21,205 bases of DNA from an uncultured Lactobacillus sp. GTDB lineage: Bacteria > Bacillota > Bacilli > Lactobacillales > Lactobacillaceae. The position numbers and the translations under genes are program-made. This document shows, piece by piece, positions 1 to 6,351 of this stretch; position 1 is the first letter of the stretch; each line of letters starts with the position of its first letter. The notes beneath the pieces are model-generated. The model was given only the letters and a program-made list of their open reading frames with translations. It had not been told where the DNA came from and did no database searches. The stretch spans positions 1 to 21,205 of the forward strand of contig CAMLRO010000018.1 of assembly GCA_946482425.1 (NCBI GenBank), written 5' to 3'.

Positions 1-766
1 CAACATGCTTTTGGAATAGCTCCATCAGTTTAGGCACCGTCAAGTTTTGTTTATCTTCACCTGCCAAATCGATTGCCACGCGACCTTGATGCAACATAAT
101 TAATCGATTACCGTATCGAATAGCATCTTCCATGTTGTGGGTAACCATAAAAGCTGTTAAATACTGTTCAGATATTAACTTTTCAGTTAATTGCATGACT
201 GTTATCGAGGTTTGCGGATCAAGAGCCGCAGTATGTTCATCCAGTAAAATCAAGTCTGGTCTCTGCAAAGTCGCCATTAAAAGAGTAATGGCTTGTCTTT
301 GACCACCGGAAAGAAGTCCAATTTCAGTTTCCAGACGATTTTCCAAATTTAAATTAAGTTGTGCTAACTGCTTTTTGAAAAATTTTCTATCTTGTTTTTT
401 AACGCCAGGACGAAAACCGCGTCGTTGGCCTCGTTTCATGGCTAAAGCCAAATTTTCTTCAACTGTTAATCTGACCGCTGTTCCCATTTTAGGATCTTGA
501 AATACACGACTAATATTTTTTGCTCGCTTAGTAACAGGCATTTTTGTAATATCTGTACCTTTTAAAATAATCTGACCCTCTTGAATAGGCAGCGTTCCAG
601 CAATACTATTGAGCAGGGTAGACTTACCAGCTCCGTTACTACCAATGATAGTCACAAAATCCCCGGATTCTAAATTAAGGTCAATACCACGTAAAACACG
701 GTTTTCATTGACAGTTCCTTGTTCAAAAGTTTGATGTAAATTTTTAATCTTTAGTACTTCTGGCAT
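1..766 (-). CDS. ABC transporter ATP-binding protein (3' end beyond the window)
   Basis: ATPase subunit that would power the aromatic amino acid-type importer encoded just upstream in the same operon. Reading from ATG at 766, the frame stays open for 255 codons to the left edge, so the C-terminus is missing. All nucleotide-binding motifs are visible: Walker A GSNGAGKST near residue 43, Q-loop (RVFQDP), signature LSGGQRQ, Walker B LILLDEHTAALDP, and an H-loop THNMED. The start is supported by an AGGAGG ribosome site 8-9 nt upstream. The gene overlaps the end of the permease gene by 23 bp, so translation is probably coupled. The family resembles the ATPase of TrpXYZ-type (COG2984/COG4120-linked) systems. 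Substrate assignment rests on the neighbours and on the Tyr-rich leader of the operon, not on this protein. Confidence 0.93.
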   Translation of the reverse strand, partial: MPEVLKIKNLHQTFEQGTVNENRVLRGIDLNLESGDFVTIIGSNGAGKSTLLNSIAGTLPIQEGQIILKGTDITKMPVTKRAKNISRVFQDPKMGTAVRLTVEENLALAMKRGQRRGFRPGVKKQDRKFFKKQLAQLNLNLENRLETEIGLLSGGQRQAITLLMATLQRPDLILLDEHTAALDPQTSITVMQLTEKLISEQYLTAFMVTHNMEDAIRYGNRLIMLHQGRVAIDLAGEDKQNLTVPKLMELFQKHV

Positions 767-1661
767 TTTGCTTTCCTCCTTTAAGATTGCGTGGTAAATG
801 GAAATTCGGCAAAGTTAAGCACACAACTAAGACTAAAGCTGAAGCTAATTTTGCATCAGATGGTTCTACATTCATCTGGAATACCAGGGCTAAAATCAGT
901 CTATAAATGATAGCACCTACAACTAAAGTAAGTAAACGACCGCCAATTGGCAGATTCCTGATAAGTACTTCTGCAATAATAATTGAAGCCAGCCCAATAA
1001 CCAGAGTACCAACACCAGAGTTAAGATCGGCAAAGCCGTTATTTTGTGCTAAAAGTCCACCTGACAGGGCAATGCATCCGTTAGAAATCATATAGCCTAA
1101 AATTTTCATTCCTTGAGTTTTGATACCATTTGCGGCACTCATTTGAGGATTGTCGCCTGTAGCTCTCATAGCCAGGCCAATTTCAGTTTTGAAAAAAATA
1201 ACTAATAATAGTATAACCAAAAGTGCAATTATTAATCCCATCGCAATTACTGCATTGTTACGACTTAATCCCCAATTTTGCGCAATTGTAAAAACCGTAT
1301 CTTTGCCCAGTAATGAAACATTAGCAGCGTTTTGCATTACTCTGGAAGTAATGGAGTACAAGCCAGTCATTGTAATAATTCCTGCTAGTAAGGAAGGAAT
1401 ACGCAATTTGGTGTTCAAAATACCAGTAACTAAGCCAGCAATCAAACCACCAACAAATGCGGCAATAGTTGCTAAAATAGGATTAATTCCCTTAATAATG
1501 CACATCGTTGCAACGGCTCCCCCTAATGGAAAGCTGCCTTCAGCTGTCATGTCGGCTAGATCTAATATCCGAAAAGTTAAATAAACACCGATTGCCATTA
1601 ATGACCAAAGTAGTCCTTGCGAAGTAGACGAAAGTAATAACTCCCAAAATGTATTTAACAT
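744..1661 (-). CDS. ABC transporter permease (TrpY/LivH-like)
   Basis: Integral membrane subunit of an amino acid-type ABC importer, 305 aa. The protein is almost wholly hydrophobic, with about eight to nine predicted transmembrane stretches. It has the N-terminal pattern GLLWSLMAIGVYLTFRILDLADMTAEGSF in pieces typical of the permease partner of COG2984 binding proteins, related to branched-chain amino acid permeases. The loop ATGDNPQMSAANGI near residue 167 fits the coupling (EAA-like) helix that contacts the ATPase. The C-terminus is basic (LKGGKQNARSTKD) and probably cytosolic. It starts 30 bp after the binding-protein stop and overlaps the ATPase start by 23 bp, so the three form one operon. 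The ribosome site is weak (an AAAGG well upstream), perhaps relying on coupling. Substrate is inferred, probably an aromatic amino acid. Confidence 0.92.
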   Translation of the reverse strand: MLNTFWELLLSSTSQGLLWSLMAIGVYLTFRILDLADMTAEGSFPLGGAVATMCIIKGINPILATIAAFVGGLIAGLVTGILNTKLRIPSLLAGIITMTGLYSITSRVMQNAANVSLLGKDTVFTIAQNWGLSRNNAVIAMGLIIALLVILLLVIFFKTEIGLAMRATGDNPQMSAANGIKTQGMKILGYMISNGCIALSGGLLAQNNGFADLNSGVGTLVIGLASIIIAEVLIRNLPIGGRLLTLVVGAIIYRLILALVFQMNVEPSDAKLASALVLVVCLTLPNFHLPRNLKGGKQNARSTKD

Positions 1662-1691
1662 AACTATTGATTCACGCTGCCTTTCTTTAAT

Positions 1692-2660
1692 TTACTTAGG
1701 TGCTTTAATTGAAGCAGGATCAATTCCAAGTGCCTTTGCCATTTTCTTGTTAACCACCAATTTCAAATCAGTTGCCCTTTCAACAGGCATATCTTTAGGT
1801 TTAGCTTTACCGTCTAAAATCTTAGCAGCCATTTTACCGGTTTGTTTACCAAGCGCCTCATAATCTATTCCAATAGAAGCCAAGCCTCCAGTTTTAACCT
1901 GGTCAGTTGAACCGGCTACCAGTGGGATTTTCTTTTCCTTAACAACTTTACCAATAATTGAGGAAGCAGAAGCAAATGTGTTGTCTGTTGGTACGTAAAT
2001 TCCTTGTACTTTTCCAGCTAAAGTTTCAGTGACTTGCTGGACATCATTAGTAGTGTTGGCTGTCTTAATTAAAACTTTAACGCCGGCTTTTTTAAGTGCT
2101 TTGACAGCTAGATCCGCTTGAATTTTAGAATTGGCCTCACCGGCATTGTACATGATGCCAATTGTTTTAGCTTTAGGCACTATTGATAATAACAATTTTA
2201 TTTGTTTATCAATTGAAACCATGTCAGTAGTTCCGGTGACATTTCTGCCAGGTTTTGCATCTGAATTTACTAATTTAGCAGCTTTTAGATCAGTCACTGC
2301 AGTTACTACAATAGGAATATCTTGGGTTGCATTAGCTACGCTTTGCGCTGCCGGTGTAGCAATTCCTAAAATTAAATCTGATTTTTCATTAACTAGTTTT
2401 TCACTCATACTTTTCAGATTGTCTTGGCTATTTTGGGCATTTTGATAATCAATTTTTAGATTCTTGCCTTCAACGTAGCCATTTTCTTTTAAGCCTTCTT
2501 TGAAACCTTTGTTAGCCTCATCTAATGAGGGATGCTGCACCACTTGCAATATACCCACATGTTTGACAGTTGCTGTACTTCCAGATTTCTTGTTGTTGCA
2601 GCCACTAAGCAGCAACAGACTAGTTAAAGCCATTCCCATAATAATTTTCTTGATTCGCAT
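1692..2660 (-). CDS. ABC transporter substrate-binding lipoprotein (TrpX-like), operon copy
   Basis: Extracellular solute-binding lipoprotein of the COG2984 (TrpX-like) family, 322 aa. It delivers substrate to the permease and ATPase encoded directly downstream. It has a basic N-terminus (MRIKKII), a hydrophobic stretch and a lipobox LLLSGC with the lipidated Cys at residue 21. The mature part begins with KHVGILQVVQHPSLDEANKG and shows two alpha/beta lobes (for example LGIATPAAQSVANATQDIP, and IYVPTDNTFAS in the second lobe). The ATG at 2660 was preferred over an in-frame ATG 42 nt further upstream because it has a GGAGG site 8 nt before it; the longer start would also put 14 polar residues before the signal peptide and lies inside the attenuator terminator region. 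It is closely similar to the paralogue at 3136-4104. Members of this family are reported to bind Trp or Phe; here the Tyr-rich leader peptide points to tyrosine, as an inference. Confidence 0.93.
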   Translation of the reverse strand: MRIKKIIMGMALTSLLLLSGCNNKKSGSTATVKHVGILQVVQHPSLDEANKGFKEGLKENGYVEGKNLKIDYQNAQNSQDNLKSMSEKLVNEKSDLILGIATPAAQSVANATQDIPIVVTAVTDLKAAKLVNSDAKPGRNVTGTTDMVSIDKQIKLLLSIVPKAKTIGIMYNAGEANSKIQADLAVKALKKAGVKVLIKTANTTNDVQQVTETLAGKVQGIYVPTDNTFASASSIIGKVVKEKKIPLVAGSTDQVKTGGLASIGIDYEALGKQTGKMAAKILDGKAKPKDMPVERATDLKLVVNKKMAKALGIDPASIKAPK

Positions 2661-2689
2661 TTTCGTTCCTCCGTAATCCTGCTGACCGT

Positions 2690-2720
2690 AAAAAATATCC
2701 ACTTATTTCTAAGTGGATAT
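2690..2720 (-). terminator. Attenuator terminator before the transporter operon
   Basis: In the mRNA sense, an 11-bp perfect stem (ATATCCACTTA / TAAGTGGATAT) closes a GAAA tetraloop and is followed by a run of five to six T. It lies between the long leader and the ribosome site of the binding-protein gene at 2660, so it must be read through for expression. Its 5' arm and loop (plus-strand 2706-2716) are also perfectly complementary to an upstream segment at 2755-2765, which gives an antiterminator pairing of 11 bp. Confidence 0.9.
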
Positions 2721-2858
2721 ACAAGAATTATTAGTAATAATCATTTGTGATTAGCCACTTAGAAAGCTATGTGGCTAACCGCAATTAAAGGACTTTAGCC
2801 ATCATAGATAAATTCAAAACTTGAGTCTGGTTTGAATTCATCTAGATGAACCCAAACC

Positions 2859-2924
2859 TTATCTAAAATAGCTAAAGTAATAACGGTTATTCAGTTGTGA
2901 GACTCGTATTAGATTACATTTCAT
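2859..2924 (-). CDS. Leader peptide (21 aa, Tyr/Phe-rich), copy 1
   Basis: Short open reading frame of 21 codons plus TAA inside the leader RNA. The ATG at 2924 has a GGAGG ribosome site 9 nt upstream and lies about 23 nt after the predicted transcription start. The C-terminal part reads QLNNRYYFSYFR, with three Tyr and two Phe in six consecutive codons. Its last codons form segment 1 of the attenuator helix chain. The other copy ends QLNNRYYLSYYR, also 21 codons long. The N-terminal halves differ, while the Tyr positions hold with synonymous TAT/TAC changes, so selection appears to act on the amino acids. A cis-acting sensing role is inferred; a free function for the peptide is not expected. 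Confidence 0.8.
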   Translation of the reverse strand: MKCNLIRVSQLNNRYYFSYFR

Positions 2925-2953
2925 AAAACTTTACCTCCAACCTTAATGAGAAG

Positions 2954-2982
2954 ATTATAAAAAACAAAGAAGAAAAAGTCAA
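2954..2982 (-). promoter_or_regulatory. Sigma-A promoter of transporter operon
   Basis: On the minus strand, -35 TTGACT (2977-2982) and -10 TATAAT (2954-2959) are separated by exactly 17 bp. Transcription should start near 2947, about 23 nt before the leader-peptide ATG. The same -35, spacing and -10 occur before the second copy. Confidence 0.85.
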
Positions 2983-3045
2983 GAAATAATAAATTTAGCT
3001 TGTAAAAATAATAATATTTATGACCACTTAAAGCAAAAGCTAAAT

Positions 3046-3121
3046 AAAAAGGTCACCTGTTTGAAATAAGCAGAAAAGCTTTTCGCTTTTGCTATTTATT
3101 TCACTGTTCAGTGGCCTTTTT
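3046..3121 (-). terminator. Long hairpin terminator after the orphan binding-protein gene
   Basis: Reading leftward, 15 nt after the stop of the gene at 3136, the RNA folds AAAAAGG...CCTTTTT at the base. Inner helices are built from GAAATAA/TTATTTC-like and AAAAGC/GCTTTT arms, and a T run follows. A-tracts at the opposite end could make it work in both directions, but no rightward gene needs it. It isolates the orphan binding-protein gene from the transporter operon. The remaining stretch 2983-3045 is AT-rich with no gene seen. Confidence 0.75.
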
Positions 3122-3135
3122 ATACCAACTTAAAA

Positions 3136-4104
3136 TTATTTAGGTGCTTTGATTGATTTAGGATCAATTCCCAGTGCTTTTGCCATGCTCTTATTAACAA
3201 CTAATTTCATATCATGTGCTCTTTCAACCGGCATGTTAGCTGGCTTAGCTTTTCCAGATAAGATTTTTGCAGCCATTTTGCCAGTTTGTTCTCCTAATAG
3301 TTCGTAATCAATTCCGATTGAGGCCAAACCACCTGTTCTAACTTGATCAACGGAACTTGCTACCAGGGGAACTTTCTTTTCTTTGACTACTTTTCCAACT
3401 ACAGAAGCAGCTGAATCGAAAGTATTATCGGTAGGAACGAAAATACCGTCAACTTTAGACGCAAGCGTTTCAGTTACTTGCTGGACATCGTTAGTTGTAT
3501 TTGCAGTTTTAATCAAAACTTTTACTCCTGCTTTTTTCAGTGCCGCTGTAGCTAAATCGGCCTGTATTTTCGAGTTTGATTCACCGACATTGTACATAAT
3601 GCCTACAGTTTTTGCCTTGGGTACGATTGATAGCAATAATTTAATTTGTCTTTTAATTGAAACCATGTCTGTTGTTCCCGTAATGTTTCTGCCAGGCTTA
3701 GCATCTGAATCAACTAACTTAGCTGCTTTCAAGTCAGTTACAGCAGTAACAACAGTTGGTATTTTTTGGGTCGCATTAGCAACGCTCTGTGCAGCCGGAG
3801 TGGCAATGCCCAAAATCAAATCTGATTTTTCATTAACCAGTTTTTCACTCATACTTTTCAGATTGTCTTGATTGTTTTGCGCATTCTGGTAGTCAATTTT
3901 AAGATTTTTACCTTCAACAAAACCACTTTCTTTTAGTCCCTTTTTAAAACCTTTGTATGCCTTATCTAAAGAAGGGTGCTGCACTACTTGTAAGACACCA
4001 ACATGTTTAACCTCAGGCGCCTTGCCAGCTTTTTTGCTGCTGCAGCCTCCCAATGCCATTAATCCGACAATACTAATTCCTGTGATCAATTTCTTAAAAT
4101 GCAT
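3136..4104 (-). CDS. ABC transporter substrate-binding lipoprotein (TrpX-like), orphan paralogue
   Basis: Second COG2984-family lipoprotein, 322 aa, the same length as the copy at 1692-2660 and matching it at most positions, including the blocks around SMSEKLVNEKSDLILGIATP and GIDYE. The N-terminus MHFKKLITGI with lipobox ALGGC places the lipidated Cys at residue 21. The ATG at 4104 was chosen because GGAGG lies 8 nt upstream; a further in-frame ATG (4131) falls in the attenuator terminator. The gene stands alone, with its own promoter, attenuator leader and strong terminator, and no permease or ATPase of its own. It may feed the transporter encoded downstream, widening or tuning its substrate range. 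Gene and leader were evidently duplicated together. Confidence 0.92.
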   Translation of the reverse strand: MHFKKLITGISIVGLMALGGCSSKKAGKAPEVKHVGVLQVVQHPSLDKAYKGFKKGLKESGFVEGKNLKIDYQNAQNNQDNLKSMSEKLVNEKSDLILGIATPAAQSVANATQKIPTVVTAVTDLKAAKLVDSDAKPGRNITGTTDMVSIKRQIKLLLSIVPKAKTVGIMYNVGESNSKIQADLATAALKKAGVKVLIKTANTTNDVQQVTETLASKVDGIFVPTDNTFDSAASVVGKVVKEKKVPLVASSVDQVRTGGLASIGIDYELLGEQTGKMAAKILSGKAKPANMPVERAHDMKLVVNKSMAKALGIDPKSIKAPK

Positions 4105-4118
4105 TTTTCTGCCTCCAT

Positions 4119-4148
4119 AAAAAATACCCACTTACTTCTAAGCGGGTA
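4119..4148 (-). terminator. Attenuator terminator before the orphan binding-protein gene
   Basis: In the mRNA sense, a 10-bp stem TACCCGCTTA / TAAGTGGGTA (one G-U pair) closes a GAAG loop, followed by six T. Compared with copy 1, the stem sequence has changed while pairing is kept. Its 5' arm (4135-4145) still pairs with the antiterminator strand 4190-4200 over 11 positions, two of them wobbles. Confidence 0.88.
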
Positions 4149-4293
4149 CACAAAAATTTTCATTGCCAAAAACGATTGAATGTGGTCAGCCACTTAGAAA
4201 GCTATGTGGCTAACCAAACTAAAAGAGTCTTAGCCATCATAGATAAATTCAAACTTGTGTTTAGTTTGAATTCACCTAGATGAACCCAAACTC

Positions 4294-4359
4294 TTATCTA
4301 TAGTAGCTAAGATAATAACGATTATTTAGTTGATTTTCTTTTTGACTAAACTCAATCAT
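4294..4359 (-). CDS. Leader peptide (21 aa, Tyr-rich), copy 2
   Basis: Reading frame of 21 codons plus TAA, starting at ATG 4359 with GGAGG 8 nt upstream. It begins MIEFSQKEN and ends QLNNRYYLSYYR, so four of the last seven residues are Tyr. Copy 1 shares the QLNNRYY-S-Y-R tail and the total length. The final codons overlap segment 1 of the RNA helix chain, so a ribosome held at the first Tyr pair would cover that strand. Confidence 0.8.
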   Translation of the reverse strand: MIEFSQKENQLNNRYYLSYYR

Positions 4360-4387
4360 TATCCTTACCTCCAACTTCAATAACCGA

Positions 4388-4416
4388 ATTATAAAAAAAT
4401 AAGAAATTAAAGTCAA
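4388..4416 (-). promoter_or_regulatory. Sigma-A promoter of orphan binding-protein gene
   Basis: On the minus strand, -35 TTGACT (4411-4416), a 17-bp spacer and -10 TATAAT (4388-4393). Start expected near 4381. No convincing terminator lies between the kinase stop at 4472 and this promoter, so some read-through from the kinase gene is possible. Confidence 0.83.
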
Positions 4417-4471
4417 GGCTTAATTTAATTTTATTGTTAGTGATAATTCGGTAAAGTAGGTAAAAAGTGTG

Positions 4472-5425
4472 TTAATCAGTAATTCGTTCAATTTTAATAG
4501 TCTTGATAACTTCGAGAACTTTGCTGAGCTGAACAAAACCAGTTTTGGTTTCCATTGCGTTAGCAGTTCCAGATGCAATTGCCCACTTAATGGCTTCTTC
4601 AAAATCATAGTTTTTGCCTAAGGCATATAAAAGGCCACCAACAAGTGAATCTCCTGACCCTTCTGTGTTAACTACTTTTACTGGTTTTAATTTAATACTA
4701 TAAAAATCGTGTTCATGCTTAAAAAGTGCTCCCTTTTCTCCTAAAGAAACAATTATATTTGGGATTTTTATCAGTTTGCTTGTTAATATCTCTTTTTTAA
4801 GTATGCTGTAGTCTTTAGTAACAGGAAAAGCTAATAATTCTGCAACTTCAGTTTCGTTGGGCTTTATGAAATCTGGTAAGTTGTCGCTGTTTAAAACTTC
4901 AGCTAGAGAATTGCCAGAAGTATCCAGCACAATTTTAACGTCTGGGTTAAGATCACGAATTTTGGCGATTATTTGGGGATAAAAATTATGAATCTCACTA
5001 GGAGGGAGACTACCATTTAGAGAAATTGCCGCAACTTTATTTTTAGTAATTAATTGTTCTATAGTTTCTAGCAACTGGTTGAAATATTGTAGTGGAATAT
5101 GGTCTCCATATTCATTTATTTCTGTTTTTTCCCCGTTATTTTGAATTATAGTGTAACAATTTCTTGTATTACCGTTAGTTTCAATAAAGTTACATTTATA
5201 CTGGTCATTTTTAGCTTGTTCTAAAATATATTTGCCATTTGAACCAGCCAAAAATCCTGTAGCTACTGTTTTGGCTCCAAGGTTGGCAGAGACTCTGGCA
5301 GCATTTATGCCTTTGCCGCCAACCATTTTTTTGATCAACTGAACTCTATTTAACTGTCCTACTTTGAGTTTCTTTAACTCGTATAAACGATCTACTGAAG
5401 GATTGACTGTAACTGTAATTTCCAT
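4472..5425 (-). CDS. PfkB-family sugar-phosphate kinase (1-phosphofructokinase / tagatose-6-phosphate kinase type)
   Basis: Cytosolic ribokinase/PfkB-fold kinase, 317 aa, which would phosphorylate a ketose phosphate to a bisphosphate with ATP. It has the N-terminal NPSVDRLYEL, the substrate loop GGKGIN at residues 36-41, a C-terminal ATP/anion-hole motif TEGSGDSLVGG with probable catalytic base Asp259, and a PNETE motif near residue 190. The motif has GSGD where GAGD is usual, a mild variation. Length and order match LacC/FruK-type enzymes. It follows the DeoR gene by 20 bp and has a modest ribosome site (AGGA about 8 nt before ATG). The divergent PTS and aldolase genes suggest it makes the bisphosphate that the aldolase splits. 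The exact sugar cannot be read from the sequence. Confidence 0.88.
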   Translation of the reverse strand: MEITVTVNPSVDRLYELKKLKVGQLNRVQLIKKMVGGKGINAARVSANLGAKTVATGFLAGSNGKYILEQAKNDQYKCNFIETNGNTRNCYTIIQNNGEKTEINEYGDHIPLQYFNQLLETIEQLITKNKVAAISLNGSLPPSEIHNFYPQIIAKIRDLNPDVKIVLDTSGNSLAEVLNSDNLPDFIKPNETEVAELLAFPVTKDYSILKKEILTSKLIKIPNIIVSLGEKGALFKHEHDFYSIKLKPVKVVNTEGSGDSLVGGLLYALGKNYDFEEAIKWAIASGTANAMETKTGFVQLSKVLEVIKTIKIERITD

Positions 5426-5445
5426 TTTTATTCCTAATCTATAAG

Positions 5446-6219
5446 TTAATGAATGATTTTGATATATTTTGAGTATTTTTTAACATCATCAGGAGAAACT
5501 CTTGGATCCGTCACCAGAAGATCAAATTTATCGAGATCACGAAACGTGATGATATCAGAATGATTCAGTTTGGTATGATCCGCCACTATGAAAGACTTTT
5601 TTGCATGAGCAATTGCTATGTTTTGAATATTTCCTTCAGGTATTGTACTAGTAGTTACACTATTCTCACTGATTCCGTTAGTTGAACACAATGCATAGTC
5701 AAAATTCAGGCCCTCAAAGATATTTTCAGCTTTTTCACCTAAAAATTCTTCAGTGTTCCTATGCAGTTCTCCACCTGTCAAAAATAAGCGACATTTACTT
5801 TTATTAATTTCGTTAAATGCAGGTAAACTATTGGTTACAAAAGTAAGATTTTTCGAAAGTAATAAAGGAACAGACATCAATAAAGTTGTACCAGCCCCTA
5901 AAAAAATTGTTGAATTATTAGTTATTTGCTTTGCTAATAATTTGGCAATCTCTTTTTTTTCGGAAATATTTTTTTGTAATTTTTCATTTGTTGTTGACTC
6001 GGTTTGATAGTTACTCTGAGCGCCGCCATAAATTCTCGTAATTTTTCCTTGCTCTTCTAGACGCTTTAGGTCACGTCTTACAGTCATAGAAGAAACATTT
6101 AAATTTTTAGCAATGTCTACTGTCGTCATAAAACCAGTTTTACGTAACAGAATGTTTATCTCTGTTAACCTTTTTTCTTGTAAACTCAAATAATCACTTC
6201 TTTTTACCGATTTTATCAT
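5446..6219 (-). CDS. DeoR-family transcriptional regulator
   Basis: Sugar-phosphate-responsive repressor, 257 aa. The N-terminal winged helix-turn-helix covers about residues 15-70, with the family signature VSSMTVRRDLKRLEEQGKITRIYGGA. The C-terminal DeoR sensor domain shows the sugar-phosphate isomerase-like features FLGAGTTLL near residue 107, TNSLPA, GGELHRNTEEFLGEKAE, and a late VADHTKL. It heads a leftward unit with the kinase and is divergent from the PTS operon, which it most probably controls. The ATG at 6219 has no clear ribosome site. A TTG at 6189 (before SLQEKRLTEI, where family members usually begin) is a possible alternative, so the first ten residues are uncertain. Confidence 0.92.
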   Translation of the reverse strand: MIKSVKRSDYLSLQEKRLTEINILLRKTGFMTTVDIAKNLNVSSMTVRRDLKRLEEQGKITRIYGGAQSNYQTESTTNEKLQKNISEKKEIAKLLAKQITNNSTIFLGAGTTLLMSVPLLLSKNLTFVTNSLPAFNEINKSKCRLFLTGGELHRNTEEFLGEKAENIFEGLNFDYALCSTNGISENSVTTSTIPEGNIQNIAIAHAKKSFIVADHTKLNHSDIITFRDLDKFDLLVTDPRVSPDDVKKYSKYIKIIH

Positions 6220-6261
6220 GACTTTAGTAGTATATCAAACATTTTATAACATATAAAGTTC

Positions 6262-6307
6262 AAGTTTGTTAATCTTTGTTAAATTAAGGTTGACATTGTT
6301 CAAACTT
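6262..6307. promoter_or_regulatory. Candidate DeoR operator in the divergent promoter region
   Basis: Two copies of TTTGTTAA start exactly 10 bp apart (6265-6272 and 6275-6282). An inverted pair AAGTTTG (6262-6268) and CAAACTT (6301-6307) flanks the -35 of the PTS promoter. Helically phased repeats between divergent regulator and target genes are what a DeoR operator would look like. Assignment is by position and pattern only. Confidence 0.4.
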
Positions 6308-6318
6308 AGTATTATATT
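6290..6318 (+). promoter_or_regulatory. Sigma-A promoter of the PTS-aldolase operon
   Basis: Consensus -35 TTGACA (6290-6295), 17-bp spacer, -10 TATATT (6313-6318). The start would be near 6325, inside the cre site and about 27 nt before the IIA start codon. Confidence 0.82.
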
Positions 6319-6331
6319 GAAAACGTATTCA
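6318..6331 (+). promoter_or_regulatory. cre site (CcpA catabolite repression)
   Basis: TGAAAACGTATTCA matches the 14-base cre consensus TGWAANCGNTNWCA at 13 positions; the exception is A for T at position 10. It overlaps the end of the -10 and the transcription start, a placement that represses initiation, so glucose repression of the PTS operon is expected. Confidence 0.7.
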
Positions 6332-6351
6332 AAGTGAAAGGAGGTCTTGTA

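Larger units (their letters stand above)
2661..2947 (-). promoter_or_regulatory. Tyrosine-type ribosome-mediated attenuator leader, copy 1
   Basis: Leader RNA of about 287 nt from the predicted start near 2947. Segments, given in plus-strand positions: 1 = 2859-2877 (last codons of the leader peptide); 2 = 2793-2811; 3 = 2767-2778; 4 = 2755-2765; 5 = 2706-2716 (terminator 5' arm). Pairing 1:2 is 19 positions with one mismatch. Pairing 2:3 is 12 bp with one bulged A. Pairing 3:4 is a hairpin TTAGCCAC/GTGGCTAA. Pairing 4:5 is 11 bp perfect. Adjacent pairings exclude each other. Inferred logic: a ribosome stalled at the Tyr codons masks segment 1, so 2:3 and then 4:5 form and transcription continues. 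With Tyr plentiful, 1:2 and 3:4 form and the terminator folds. No T-box motif (GGGTGGNACCGCG) is present. Copy 2 at 4105-4381 conserves every element. Confidence 0.8.
4105..4381 (-). promoter_or_regulatory. Tyrosine-type ribosome-mediated attenuator leader, copy 2
   Basis: Leader RNA of about 277 nt with the same segment order as copy 1: 1 = 4294-4312, 2 = 4229-4246, 3 = 4202-4213, 4 = 4190-4200, 5 = 4135-4145. Pairing 1:2 is 18 positions with one mismatch, 2:3 is 12 bp with one bulged A, 3:4 is 10 bp (GGTTAGCCAC/GTGGCTGACC) and 4:5 is 11 positions. One base pair in 1:2 shows compensatory change: TTTAGC/GCTAAA in copy 1 has become CTTAGC/GCTAAG here. Within the 1:2 loop a further hairpin of 11 pairs (GTTTGGGTTCA / TGAATTCAAAC) is conserved in both copies. 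Confidence 0.8.

Noticed and set aside
3383..3871. 162-codon rightward ORF opposite the orphan binding-protein gene
   Set aside because: It is an antisense shadow of a clear lipoprotein gene, without a ribosome site and with no recognisable product. The equivalent frame at 2131-2445 opposite the paralogue is the same artefact.
2661..4381. T-box riboswitch as explanation of the two transporter leaders
   Set aside because: No AGGGTGGNACCGCG-like T-box sequence or Stem I pattern is found in either leader, while a conserved translated-looking Tyr-rich ORF and alternate helices are.
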